From: 2-02-FULL-55-14 sp964581115
Lineage (GTDB): Bacteria; Bacteroidota; Ignavibacteria; UBA10030
Direction: 5' to 3'
NCBI GenBank assembly: GCA_964581115.1
Contig: CAZOMY010000012.1
Span: 1 to 64,000 of the forward strand
Length of the DNA: 64,000 bases
Below, piece after piece: positions 50,128-58,051 of this stretch. Made by a program: the position numbers and the translations under genes. The first letter of the stretch is position 1. Every line of letters starts with the position of its first letter. The notes beneath the pieces were generated by a model. That model was given only the letters and a program-made list of their open reading frames with translations, was not told where the DNA came from and did no database searches.

Positions 50128-50778
50128 ATGATCACTCGTTACGGATACGACATATACTTCACGGTCATGGCGATCTGCATTGTCATGGTAGTGCTGGCGT
50201 TGCTGTTTGTGGAGCCGCGAGGGCTGCGCTACGGCCTGGTGATTGTGGCGGCCGCGATGGCTGTCTTTGCGACGAACTTCTTTCGCGATCCCGAGCGCAC
50301 CACACCGGCGGAGGAGAACCTCATCATTGCACCGGCGGATGGCAAGGTCCTGCATGTGCGCGAGGTGGACCAGCCGGAATACATCGGCGGCAAGGCCACG
50401 GTCGTTGCTATCTTCATGTCGCCGCTCAATGTGCACGTGAATCGCAACCCGATCAGCGGCACCGTCCGCCATCTCCGATACGTCAAAGGAGAGTACTTCG
50501 CGGCGTTCGAGGACAAGGCCTCCGAAGCGAACGAGCAAATGGTGATCGGGATGGAGAACCCATTCGGCAAGGTGCTGTTCAAGCAGATCGCGGGCTTCGT
50601 GGCGCGGCGGATCGTGTGTGAATTGAAGGTCGGCCAGACGGTCAAGGCCGGTGAGCGGTTCGGTATGATCAAGTTCGGCTCACGGGTCGACGTCTACTTC
50701 GACCCAAAGGCCGAGGTCAAGGTGAAACGGGGTGACATTACGGCCGCGGGCGAAACGGTGCTCGCGACATTTCGTTAA
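50128..50778 (+). CDS. psd: Phosphatidylserine decarboxylase (short type)
   Basis: 216-aa proenzyme of the short bacterial/archaeal-like form that makes phosphatidylethanolamine. Two N-terminal helices (about 8-25 and 31-48) hold it in the membrane. Catalytic residues appear in I-A-P-A-D-G-K-V and M-S-P-L-N-V-H-V-N-R; the self-cleavage Gly-Ser that makes the pyruvoyl group is in I-K-F-G-S-R-V-D near 188. The ATG at 50128 avoids the heptad repeat that the earlier in-frame ATG (50080) would include. 12 nt ahead of pssA, the enzyme that supplies its substrate. Confidence 0.93.
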   Translation: MITRYGYDIYFTVMAICIVMVVLALLFVEPRGLRYGLVIVAAAMAVFATNFFRDPERTTPAEENLIIAPADGKVLHVREVDQPEYIGGKATVVAIFMSPLNVHVNRNPISGTVRHLRYVKGEYFAAFEDKASEANEQMVIGMENPFGKVLFKQIAGFVARRIVCELKVGQTVKAGERFGMIKFGSRVDVYFDPKAEVKVKRGDITAAGETVLATFR

Positions 50779-50790
50779 CCAACCCGAGGC

Positions 50791-51552
50791 ATGTCCATGA
50801 AGATCACGCGAGCGGTCGTTCCGAGTCTCTTCACGACGCTCAATGTGTTCTGCGGATTCCTCTCGATCGTTCACGCCAGTGAGGGACGCGTCGAATTGGC
50901 CGCCTGGTTCATCATCCTCGCGGGCGTCTTCGACACGCTCGACGGGCTCATGGCTCGCATCACCCGTTCTTCCAGCCAGTTCGGTGTGGAGCTCGATTCG
51001 TTGTCCGACGTCGTATCGTTCGGCGCCGCGCCGTCCTTCCTGATCTGGAAGGTCCATCTGCACGAGCTGGCGGAATGGGGACTGATCATCGCGGCCTTTC
51101 CGCTCGTCTTCGGCGCCATCCGACTGGCCCGTTTCAACGTGCAGCTGGTCGGATTCGACAAGTCGCACTTCACCGGCATGCCGATCCCGATGCAGGCGAT
51201 CACGCTGTGTGCGTTTCTCCTGCAGTTCGCTGGAGAGAACGGAGCGCTGACAGGGTGGCCGAAGGATGCGCTGGCGCCGATGACTGTCGCGCTCGGAGTG
51301 TTGATGGTGAGCCGTGTCAAGTACGACACGCTGCCGAAGTTCTCCCGCAAAGAAATGGCCGCGCATCCGTGGAAGGTCGTCGGTTTCATCATCGCGGCGC
51401 TGCTCGTCATCTTCTCGAAAGGCGAATACCTCTTTGCCGTCCTATCGGCGGCCATCGTGTTCGGCGTCGCTCGCGCCGCCTTCGCCAAGCTGCGCCATCA
51501 ACCCGAGCCCGAGCCGGACGATGAGACCGAGCCGTCGAGTGTGGATGTCTGA
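50791..51552 (+). CDS. pssA: CDP-diacylglycerol-serine O-phosphatidyltransferase
   Basis: 253-aa membrane enzyme that makes phosphatidylserine. The CDP-alcohol transferase motif D-T-L-D-G-L-M-A-R-I-T-R-S-S-S-Q-F-G-V-E then L-D-S-L-S-D is complete (three Asp that bind metal). About seven hydrophobic segments; the last 20 residues are acidic and cytosolic. Forms an operon with psd. Confidence 0.93.
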   Translation: MSMKITRAVVPSLFTTLNVFCGFLSIVHASEGRVELAAWFIILAGVFDTLDGLMARITRSSSQFGVELDSLSDVVSFGAAPSFLIWKVHLHELAEWGLIIAAFPLVFGAIRLARFNVQLVGFDKSHFTGMPIPMQAITLCAFLLQFAGENGALTGWPKDALAPMTVALGVLMVSRVKYDTLPKFSRKEMAAHPWKVVGFIIAALLVIFSKGEYLFAVLSAAIVFGVARAAFAKLRHQPEPEPDDETEPSSVDV

Positions 51553-51580
51553 ACATCATTCATTCCTGGAAAGGTCTCCC

Positions 51581-51829
51581 GTGTTTCATGCCAAAGTCGT
51601 CGTTACACTCCGCCGCTCGATCCTCGACCCCCAGGGAAAGGCGGTCGAGCACGGAATCCAGTCTCTCGGCCATACCATGGTCGAGAACGTGCGCATCGGC
51701 AAGCTGGTGGAGATGAACATCGACGTGAGCTCGCGAGAGGAGGCCGAACGGATCGCGAAGGACGCTGCCGCCAAGCTGCTCGCGAATCCGGTCATGGAGG
51801 ACTATCACGTGACTGTGGAGACACTGTGA
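51581..51829 (+). CDS. purS: Phosphoribosylformylglycinamidine synthase, PurS subunit
   Basis: 82 aa from a GTG preceded by GGAAAGG. Matches PurS by F-H-A-K-V-V-V-T-L-R-R-S-I-L-D-P-Q-G-K-A-V, the L-G-H-T-M-V-E-N-V-R-I-G-K segment and L-L-A-N-P-V-M-E-D-Y. It bridges PurQ and PurL in the FGAM synthase complex. An ATG at 51545 would overlap pssA and adds unrelated sequence. purL is not in the window. Confidence 0.92.
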   Translation: MFHAKVVVTLRRSILDPQGKAVEHGIQSLGHTMVENVRIGKLVEMNIDVSSREEAERIAKDAAAKLLANPVMEDYHVTVETL

Positions 51830-52569
51830 TGAGCCGGGCTCGGTTCGGCGTCATCGTCTTTCCCGGCTCGAACTGCGACCACGACGCGCACTACGTGGCC
51901 GGTTCGATCCTCGGCCAGGAGGCGCGCTTCATCTGGCACAAGGAGGGCTCGCTCGGAGACCTCGATGTCGTCATCGTCCCCGGGGGATTCTCGTATGGCG
52001 ACTACCTTCGTTGCGGGGCCATCGCCCGCTTCTCGCCCGTCATGCAGGACGTCGTGCGGTTTGCGAACCGCGGCGGACTCGTCATCGGTATTTGTAATGG
52101 CTTCCAGATCCTGACGGAGGCCGGCCTCCTGCCCGGCGTCCTTCTGCGCAACGCGTCGCTCCGGTTCATGTGCAAGGATATCCATCTCCGCGTAGAGCGG
52201 ACCGACCTGCCCTGGACGAACCGATGCGCGACGGGCGAGGTGTTGCGGGTCCCGATCGCTCACGGCGACGGGAATTTCTTTGCCGAGGAGGAGACGATCA
52301 AGCGCATCGAAGGGAACGGACAGGTGCTCTTTCGGTACGCCGAGCCCGACGGCCGCCTGACCGACGCGGCGAACCCGAACGGCTCGATCAACAATATCGC
52401 CGGCATCGTGAACGAGCGGGGGAACGTGCTCGGACTGATGCCGCATCCGGAACGGGCCTCCGACCCGGCGCTCGGCAACACCGACGGCCGGAAGATCTTT
52501 GACTCCATCGTGACAGCAGTACTCTCGACATATGCCGGGGCCCAGACGGCGCCGGCGGAAAGGAACTGA
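51829..52569 (+). CDS. purQ: Phosphoribosylformylglycinamidine synthase, glutaminase subunit PurQ
   Basis: 246-aa class I glutamine amidotransferase that supplies ammonia to PurL in purine synthesis. Nucleophile Cys in G-I-C-N-G-F-Q-I-L near 87, His and Glu in M-P-H-P-E near 205, and the starting G-V-I-V-F-P-G-S-N-C-D. The ATG shares one base with the purS stop (TGATG), so translation is coupled. Confidence 0.95.
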   Translation: MSRARFGVIVFPGSNCDHDAHYVAGSILGQEARFIWHKEGSLGDLDVVIVPGGFSYGDYLRCGAIARFSPVMQDVVRFANRGGLVIGICNGFQILTEAGLLPGVLLRNASLRFMCKDIHLRVERTDLPWTNRCATGEVLRVPIAHGDGNFFAEEETIKRIEGNGQVLFRYAEPDGRLTDAANPNGSINNIAGIVNERGNVLGLMPHPERASDPALGNTDGRKIFDSIVTAVLSTYAGAQTAPAERN

Positions 52570-52571
52570 AC

Positions 52572-52778
52572 ATGTTCGGCAATCTTGGCGGTAGCGAACT
52601 CTTTCTCATTCTCCTCATCGTGCTTGTGTTCTTCGGCGCGAAGAAGCTCCCGGAGCTTGCCAAGGGTCTGGGCCAGGGCATCCGTGAGTTCCGAAAGGCA
52701 GCCAAGGATGTTCAGGACGAGGTGGAGAAGGAGACGAAGAAGCTCGAAGACTCCACGAAGACCGACGAGAAGAAGTGA
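52572..52778 (+). CDS. tatA: Twin-arginine translocase subunit TatA/E
   Basis: 68 aa. Short periplasmic start (F-G-N-L-G-G-S-E), one transmembrane helix (about 10-24), the F-F-G-A-K-K-L-P-E-L hinge, an amphipathic helix (G-L-G-Q-G-I-R-E-F-R-K-A) and a charged tail. Forms the pore of the Tat pathway for folded proteins. It lies between purQ and gatA with 2-nt gap and GTGA overlap; tatC is elsewhere. Confidence 0.92.
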   Translation: MFGNLGGSELFLILLIVLVFFGAKKLPELAKGLGQGIREFRKAAKDVQDEVEKETKKLEDSTKTDEKK

Positions 52779-54220
52779 GCGCCTCAGCCACGCTGCGCTC
52801 CTTCGACCGGATCCGTCAGGATCTGGCCGCGGGGACGACGACGGTCGAAGAGGTCACCGCGGGCTATCTCGCCGCTGCGGAGTCGCGTTCGTCGTTAAAC
52901 GCCTTTATCAGCCTGTTCGGACATGAGGCGCTCGCACAGGCGCGCGAGGTCGACCGGAAATGGAAAGGCGGAACCGCCGGACCCCTGGCTGGCATGGTCA
53001 TCTCGATCAAGGACGCTATCAGTGTTGCCGGCCACCGGCTCACGTGCGGTTCGCGGATTCTTGAGAACTTCGTCTCTCCCTACGATGCCACCGTCGTTGC
53101 CCGGCTGAAGTCGGCCGATGCCGTCATTCTTGGCAAGACGAACCTCGACGAGTTTGCGATGGGATCGTCGACCGAGCACTCGGCGTTCGGACGCGTCCAA
53201 CATCCGCAGGATCCTGCCTTGGTGCCGGGTGGCTCGAGCGGAGGTTCGGCCGTGGCCGTGGCCGCGGGACTTTCCACCGCGGCGCTCGGCTCTGATACTG
53301 GAGGGTCCATCCGACAGCCGGCGGCGTTCACCGGGATCGTGGGTCTGAAGCCGACCTACGGGCGAGTGTCGCGGTACGGTCTGGTCGCGTTCGCATCGTC
53401 GTTCGATACGATCGGACCGTTCGCCCTCACCGTCGCCGATGCCGCCCGTGTCCTGCAGGTGATGGCCGGCAAGGACGAGTGCGATTCGACATCGTCGGCG
53501 ACGCCGGTGCCCGACCTGCTATCGGCGCTCGGCCAGCCGGTCAAGGGTCTCCGAGTCGGCCTGCCGAAGGAGTACTATGCCGAAGGACTTCAGTCTGAGG
53601 TTCGGGAGGCGATCGACCGGCAGGTCGGACGTCTGCGCGAGGCGGGGGCGGTGATCTCTGAGGTCTCGCTGCCTCATTCGGTCTTTACGATCGCGACGTA
53701 CTACATCCTCGCAACGGCCGAGGCATCGTCGAACCTTGCGCGGTACGACGGAGCCCGCTACGGATACCGGGCGAAGGACGCCCATGACCTGACGGAGATG
53801 TACCTCCGCTCCCGTTCGGAAGGATTCGGCGCCGAAGTGAAGCGCCGTATCATGCTTGGCACGTATGTACTCTCGGCCGGTTATTACGAGGCCTACTACG
53901 GCAAAGGCCAGCGCGTTCGGCGCCTCATCAAGGAGGACTTCGACAAAGCATTCGCGCAGGTCGATTGTCTCATGACCCCAACGACGCCGTCGACGGCGTT
54001 CAAGGCGGGCGAAAAGTCGAACGATCCGCTCCAGATGTATCTTTCTGACATCTACACGGTCTCGGCGAATCTTGCCGGCATTCCGGGGATCAGCATTCCA
54101 TGCGGCGTCGACGGCGCCGGGCGACCGATCGGCATTCAGATCCTTGGTCCGCAGTTCGACGAACCGACCATCCTTCGCGTCGCCGCTTTTCTCGAGGCGG
54201 CCGATCCATCACATTCCTGA
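52775..54220 (+). CDS. gatA: Glutamyl-tRNA(Gln) amidotransferase subunit A
   Basis: 481 aa, amidase-signature enzyme that releases ammonia from glutamine for conversion of Glu-tRNA(Gln) to Gln-tRNA(Gln). The Ser-cis-Ser-Lys triad is complete: Lys in I-S-I-K-D-A-I near 78, cis-Ser in G-G-S-S-G-G-S-A near 152, nucleophile Ser in D-T-G-G-S-I-R-Q-P near 177. GTG start overlaps the tatA stop. Its product acts on tRNA-Gln, one of which is encoded at 35521-35596. gatB and gatC are not here. Confidence 0.95.
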   Translation: MSASATLRSFDRIRQDLAAGTTTVEEVTAGYLAAAESRSSLNAFISLFGHEALAQAREVDRKWKGGTAGPLAGMVISIKDAISVAGHRLTCGSRILENFVSPYDATVVARLKSADAVILGKTNLDEFAMGSSTEHSAFGRVQHPQDPALVPGGSSGGSAVAVAAGLSTAALGSDTGGSIRQPAAFTGIVGLKPTYGRVSRYGLVAFASSFDTIGPFALTVADAARVLQVMAGKDECDSTSSATPVPDLLSALGQPVKGLRVGLPKEYYAEGLQSEVREAIDRQVGRLREAGAVISEVSLPHSVFTIATYYILATAEASSNLARYDGARYGYRAKDAHDLTEMYLRSRSEGFGAEVKRRIMLGTYVLSAGYYEAYYGKGQRVRRLIKEDFDKAFAQVDCLMTPTTPSTAFKAGEKSNDPLQMYLSDIYTVSANLAGIPGISIPCGVDGAGRPIGIQILGPQFDEPTILRVAAFLEAADPSHS

Positions 54221-54231
54221 TCGAACCTCGT

Positions 54232-55224
54232 ATGAGCATTCTCGTCAACAAACGAACGCGCGTTGTCGTCCAGGGCATCACCGGAGGCGAGGGGACCTTC
54301 CACACGATGCAGATGATCGAATACGGCACGAACATCGTGGCAGGGGTGACGCCCGGAAAGGGAGGTACCAAGTACCAGGGGGACGAGACGAACCCATTCA
54401 AGCGACCCGTTCCTGTCTTCAACACCGTCCGCGAGGCGGTGGAGCAGGAGGGAGCCGACACGTCAATCATCTTCGTACCAGCCGGCGCCGCGGCGGATGC
54501 GATCCTCGAAGCGGCGAACGCCGGCATCAAGCTGGTCGTGTGCATTACGGAGGGCATTCCGGCGGCCGACATGATCAAGGTCTATGACCAGATCAAAAGG
54601 ACGGGGACACGGCTTATCGGTCCAAACTGTCCGGGCATCATCACGCCCGGCGAGGCGAAGGTCGGCATCATGCCGGGCTTCATTCACAAGCCCGGACGCA
54701 TCGGCGTCGTCTCGCGCAGTGGAACATTGACCTATGAGGCCGTTTGGCAGCTGACCGAGCGGGGCATCGGTCAATCGACCTGCATCGGTATCGGCGGCGA
54801 CCCGGTGATCGGCACACGGTTCATCGATGCCATCAAGCTGTTCGCCGAGGACAAGAACACGGACGGTATCATCATGATCGGCGAGATCGGCGGGTCGGCG
54901 GAGGAAGAGGCGGCGGAGTACATTGCGAAGCACGTGCGCAAGCCGGTCGTCGGCTTCATCGCCGGGCAAACGGCTCCTCCAGGTCGCCGGATGGGTCACG
55001 CCGGCGCCATCATCTCCGGAGGCAAAGGCACGGCGGCTGAGAAGATGAAGGCCATGAAGGAAGCCGGCATCTTCGTCGTCGAGAGTCCCGCGCTCCTGGG
55101 CGAAACGATGGCGAAGGCGCTCAAAGCCAAGAAGGGTGGCAAGAGTGCAAAGCTAGTGAAGAAGGCGAAGAAGGCTGGGAAAAAGGTCGTGACCAAGAAG
55201 AAGATCGGCAAGAAGAAGCACTGA
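54232..55224 (+). CDS. sucD: Succinyl-CoA synthetase alpha subunit with lysine-rich tail
   Basis: 330 aa. Residues 1-295 are a normal SucD: CoA site near 15-20 (I-T-G-G-E-G), P-A-G-A-A-A-D-A-I, P-N-C-P-G-I-I near 125 and the phospho-histidine in G-R-R-M-G-H-A-G-A-I near 248-258. It forms succinyl-CoA/ATP from succinate with SucC, which is not next to it. Residues 298-330 are an extra tail in which 17 of 33 residues are Lys (K-K-A-K-K-A-G-K-K-type), absent from most SucD (about 290 aa). The ATG at 54232 begins the family sequence; the frame is open earlier, over the end of gatA. Confidence 0.93.
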   Translation: MSILVNKRTRVVVQGITGGEGTFHTMQMIEYGTNIVAGVTPGKGGTKYQGDETNPFKRPVPVFNTVREAVEQEGADTSIIFVPAGAAADAILEAANAGIKLVVCITEGIPAADMIKVYDQIKRTGTRLIGPNCPGIITPGEAKVGIMPGFIHKPGRIGVVSRSGTLTYEAVWQLTERGIGQSTCIGIGGDPVIGTRFIDAIKLFAEDKNTDGIIMIGEIGGSAEEEAAEYIAKHVRKPVVGFIAGQTAPPGRRMGHAGAIISGGKGTAAEKMKAMKEAGIFVVESPALLGETMAKALKAKKGGKSAKLVKKAKKAGKKVVTKKKIGKKKH

Positions 55225-55236
55225 CTGATAACCCGC

Positions 55237-55264
55237 GATTCACCATCCGCAATTCGAAATCATT
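55237..55264. repeat. 7-nt periodic array (GATTCAC type)
   Basis: Four heptads in phase (GATTCAC, CATCCGC, AATTCGA, AATCATT) between sucD and ndk. Confidence 0.55.
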
Positions 55265-55274
55265 CAAGAACTCT

Positions 55275-55694
55275 ATGGCAATCGAAAGAACCCTCGCGAT
55301 CCTCAAGCCGGATTGCGTTCGCAAGAACCTCCAGGGCGAAGTGATCGCCCGCATTCAGAAGGCCGGATTCAAGGTCCTTGGCATGAAGCAGATGCGTCTG
55401 TCAAAGGAACAGGCCGGCGCATTCTACGCTGTCCACAAGGGCCGCCCGTTCTACGACGGACTCGTCGAGTTCATGACGAGCGGGCCGTGCATGCCCATCG
55501 CGCTTGAGAAGGAGAACGCCGTCGCTGATTTCCGGACGCTCATTGGCGCCACCGACCCGAAGGAGGCTGCCGAGGGAACGATCCGCAAGCTCTTCGCCGA
55601 CAATAAGGGAGAGAATATCGTCCACGGTTCGGATTCGGCGGAGAATGGACGCGTCGAGGTCGGCTTTTTCTTCAGCACGGCCGAAATCGTCTAA
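55275..55694 (+). CDS. ndk: Nucleoside diphosphate kinase
   Basis: 139 aa, normal length. E-R-T-L-A-I-L-K-P-D at the start and the active-site His in N-I-V-H-G-S-D-S near 117. Moves gamma-phosphates between nucleotides to make (d)NTPs. Confidence 0.96.
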   Translation: MAIERTLAILKPDCVRKNLQGEVIARIQKAGFKVLGMKQMRLSKEQAGAFYAVHKGRPFYDGLVEFMTSGPCMPIALEKENAVADFRTLIGATDPKEAAEGTIRKLFADNKGENIVHGSDSAENGRVEVGFFFSTAEIV

Positions 55695-55844
55695 GGTCTT
55701 CGAAGGCCCGTCCGGGTTCAACGCGTCGACCGCGCTTAGGCGGCTCGATGCGGACCGCGGGACGGGCCTTAGGATGTCTGGGCCCTCAGCCGGTGGAGAG
55801 TTGCGGTGAGAATAGAGGACAGATGCCAGAAGGTAGAGCACAGC

Positions 55845-55907
55845 GATCCGCAACCCGACCCCCAATCCCCGATTCCAGATCCCCGATCCCCCAATCCCCA
55901 ATCACTC
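55845..55907. repeat. 7-nt periodic array, 9 units
   Basis: Nine heptads in phase (GATCCGC, AACCCGA, TCCCCGA, TTCCAGA, TCCCCGA, TCCCCCA, ATCCCCA and others) ending 12 nt before the Nudix-like gene. A purine-rich heptad run (GAGAATA, GAGGACA and others) lies just before it at 55808-55842. Confidence 0.75.
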
Positions 55908-55918
55908 TTCCTCCCTCC

Positions 55919-56452
55919 ATGCCCCTGACCCGCTGGACCCGTCTGACCTCCGAAGTCATCGCAAAGAATCCGTGGTGGACCTACCGCCGCGACACGTTCC
56001 GGATGCCGAACGGACATGAAGGCGAATACCATCTCGTCCATACGAACGGCGCAAGTCTTGTCGTCCCCGTGCGCTCCGACGGGCGTATCGTCATGGTCAA
56101 CCAGTATCGCTTTCTGTGCGACCGGGAGAGCCTTGAGTTCCCCTGCGGCGGCGTCAAAGACGGCCGTTCGTACGACGACACGGCCCGGATGGAGCTCGAA
56201 GAGGAGGCGGGCTTCATCGCCCGCTCGTGGACGAGCGTTGGCGAGTTCAATCCATATAACGGCGTCACGGATGAGATCTGCCGGATCTACATTGCCCGCG
56301 ACCTGCAACCCGTTCCGCCAAAGCCCGATGCGACAGAGGAATTCGAGATCATGGCCCTGACCCCCGACGAGACCGAAGCGAAGATCGTGTCGGGCATGAT
56401 GTGGGATGGAATGAGTATGGCGGCGTGGTGTATCGCGAAGAACTACCTTTGA
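55919..56452 (+). CDS. Nudix-like hydrolase (ADP-ribose pyrophosphatase type)
   Basis: 177 aa from the ATG at 55919, after the heptad array; the frame is open earlier through the array, which I leave out. Family fold is clear: V-V-P-V-R-S-D-G-R-I-V-M-V-N-Q-Y-R, then the box C-G-G-V-K-D-G-R-S-Y-D-D-T-A-R-M-E-L-E-E-E-A with the usual G-x5-E replaced by G-x5-R and the R of R-E-L replaced by M. The core E-L-E-E-E-A-G that binds Mg2+ is kept. The loop A-R-S-W-T-S-V-G-E-F-N-P-Y-N-G-V-T-D-E resembles that of ADP-ribose/nucleotide-sugar pyrophosphatases. Activity is probable but the altered box is a reason for care. Confidence 0.8.
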   Translation: MPLTRWTRLTSEVIAKNPWWTYRRDTFRMPNGHEGEYHLVHTNGASLVVPVRSDGRIVMVNQYRFLCDRESLEFPCGGVKDGRSYDDTARMELEEEAGFIARSWTSVGEFNPYNGVTDEICRIYIARDLQPVPPKPDATEEFEIMALTPDETEAKIVSGMMWDGMSMAAWCIAKNYL

Positions 56453-56544
56453 AATACCAAGCACACGGAAAAGAGAATAGAATTACATGAACATGGATTG
56501 ATAGGATGGGCAGGATATTGCCGGACAACACATATATCCTGTAC

Positions 56545-56622
56545 ATCCTGTCCATCAATGTTTCCCAATAACTGCTCCCGCTCATCCTGTCAATCGATAT
56601 TTCCCAGTAACTTGTCCCGCTT
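56545..56622. repeat. 39-bp tandem repeat, two copies
   Basis: Two consecutive 39-bp units (56545-56583, 56584-56622), each starting ATCCTGTC and containing TTTCCCA and GTAACT-like segments, with about nine differences. The rest of the 219-bp spacer before the muramidase gene shows no gene. Confidence 0.7.
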
Positions 56623-56671
56623 GTTCTGTCCATCGAGGTCGAACGACAACATCCGCACCCCGGAGTAGACC

Positions 56672-57895
56672 ATGAGAATCCTCGTACCATATCTTCTTGC
56701 GCTACTCGCGGCTCCGATCTCGGCGCAAGTACTGACCGGAGCGGATGTTCTTCTCGCGGACCGCTTGGACCTCATCAAAGGCAAACGACTCGGGCTCGTC
56801 ACGAACCACTCGGCGATTCTCAAAGATGGCCGGCATGTGGTCGACGCCCTCGCCGCCGTTCCCGGCGTGAAGATCGTGGCTCTCTTCGGTCCCGAGCATG
56901 GCATTCGCGGCGACGCTCCGGACGGCCGCAGTGTGCGCGACACCGTGGACCCCAAAACGGGCGTGCCCATGTACTCGCTCTATGGACGCATCAACAAGCC
57001 GACCAGGGACATGCTGAAGGGCGTCGACGTGCTGATCTTCGATATACAAGATGTCGGCGCCCGGTTCTACACGTTCATCAGCACGATGTCGAACGCCATG
57101 GAAGCTGCCGCCGAGAGCGGCATTCCGTATGTCGTGCTCGACCGGCCGAATCCCATCCGGGGCACGTGGGTCGAGGGACCGATCCGCGTCGACTCGCTGA
57201 GATCGTTCGTCGGTCTGCACCCGATCCCGATCGCGCACGGAATGACGATCGGAGAGTTGGCGACGATCTTTAATGAAGAAGGCTGGCTGGCCGGTGGTAT
57301 ACAGGCACGGCTAACGGTCGTGAAGTGCGTCGGCTGGAAGCGGGACCAGTGGTTCGATCAGACGGGCCTGACGTGGGTGCGGCCTTCACCTAACATGGCC
57401 ACGCTCGCGACGGCCACAGTCTATCCGGGGACGTGTCTGTTCGAGGGGACCAATCTGTCAGAAGGGAGGGGGACGGAAAGGCCGTTTGAGACGATTGGCG
57501 CTCCGTTTGTCGACGGCGCGGCGTGGGCCAAGGCGCTGAATGCCCTGGGATTGCCCGGTGTGCAGTTCGAGGCCGTGCGATTCACCCCGAGGGAGATCCC
57601 GAACGTGGCCAGCCATCCGAAGCACGAGGGGAAGGAATGCGGAGGCGTGTCGATCGTTGTCACGGACCGCGAGCTTTTTCGGCCGGTCCGGACGGCCGTC
57701 CACATGCTCGCGACGGTCAAACGGCTTGCGGGAACTGCCTTCCAGTGGCGCAACAGCAGCATCGACCGCCTGTCAGGCACTCCGGCACTGCGCCTGGCGA
57801 TCGATGCGGGAACACCGGCTGACGAGATCGTTGGAGGATGGAAGGGAGAGACCGACGTGTTCGTGAAACTGCGCGCCAAGTATCTTCTCTATTGA
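56672..57895 (+). CDS. Exo-beta-N-acetylmuramidase NamZ-like (DUF1343)
   Basis: 407 aa with signal peptide (RILVPYLLALLAAPISAQ). Matches DUF1343, now known through NamZ as a family of enzymes that take terminal MurNAc from cell-wall fragments: G-L-V-T-N-H-S-A near 44, G-P-E-H-G-I-R-G near 72, Y-S-L-Y-G near 103, D-V-L-I-F-D-I-Q-D-V-G-A-R-F-Y-T near 118, D-R-P-N-P-I-R-G near 162, and the E-G-T-N-L-S-E-G-R-G-T near 267. GGAGTAGACC precedes the ATG. Probably used in peptidoglycan recycling. Ends at a strong terminator. Confidence 0.88.
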   Translation: MRILVPYLLALLAAPISAQVLTGADVLLADRLDLIKGKRLGLVTNHSAILKDGRHVVDALAAVPGVKIVALFGPEHGIRGDAPDGRSVRDTVDPKTGVPMYSLYGRINKPTRDMLKGVDVLIFDIQDVGARFYTFISTMSNAMEAAAESGIPYVVLDRPNPIRGTWVEGPIRVDSLRSFVGLHPIPIAHGMTIGELATIFNEEGWLAGGIQARLTVVKCVGWKRDQWFDQTGLTWVRPSPNMATLATATVYPGTCLFEGTNLSEGRGTERPFETIGAPFVDGAAWAKALNALGLPGVQFEAVRFTPREIPNVASHPKHEGKECGGVSIVVTDRELFRPVRTAVHMLATVKRLAGTAFQWRNSSIDRLSGTPALRLAIDAGTPADEIVGGWKGETDVFVKLRAKYLLY

Positions 57896-57920
57896 ACGCA
57901 GGTCAGAGTTGCGGAGGAAG

Positions 57921-57960
57921 AACAAGGCCCGCCGGTAACTCCGACGGGCCTTTGTTGTTT
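57921..57960. terminator. Terminator between convergent genes
   Basis: AACAAGGCCCG (57921-57931) pairs with CGGGCCTTTGTT (57945-57956), with inner CGG/CCG pairs and a T-rich tail TTTGTTGTTT on the plus strand. Serves the muramidase gene. Confidence 0.8.
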
Positions 57961-58016
57961 GAAGGTGTTCCGAGATCGACGATCTACCACAAAGGGGTCC
58001 CTGCGCGGCGATCCTC

Positions 58017-58051
58017 ATTCCGCAATCCGAAATCCGCAATCCGAACTCCCT
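58017..58051. repeat. 7-nt periodic array (AATCCGA type)
   Basis: Five heptads in phase (ATTCCGC, AATCCGA, AATCCGC, AATCCGA, ACTCCCT) at the 3' end of the cystathionine gamma-lyase gene. Confidence 0.7.

Noticed and set aside
56507..56521. TGGGCAGGATATTGC, a sigma-54-like match before the muramidase gene
   Set aside because: GG and GC are correctly spaced, but it lies inside a repeat-rich spacer and has two mismatches at -24; chance is likely.
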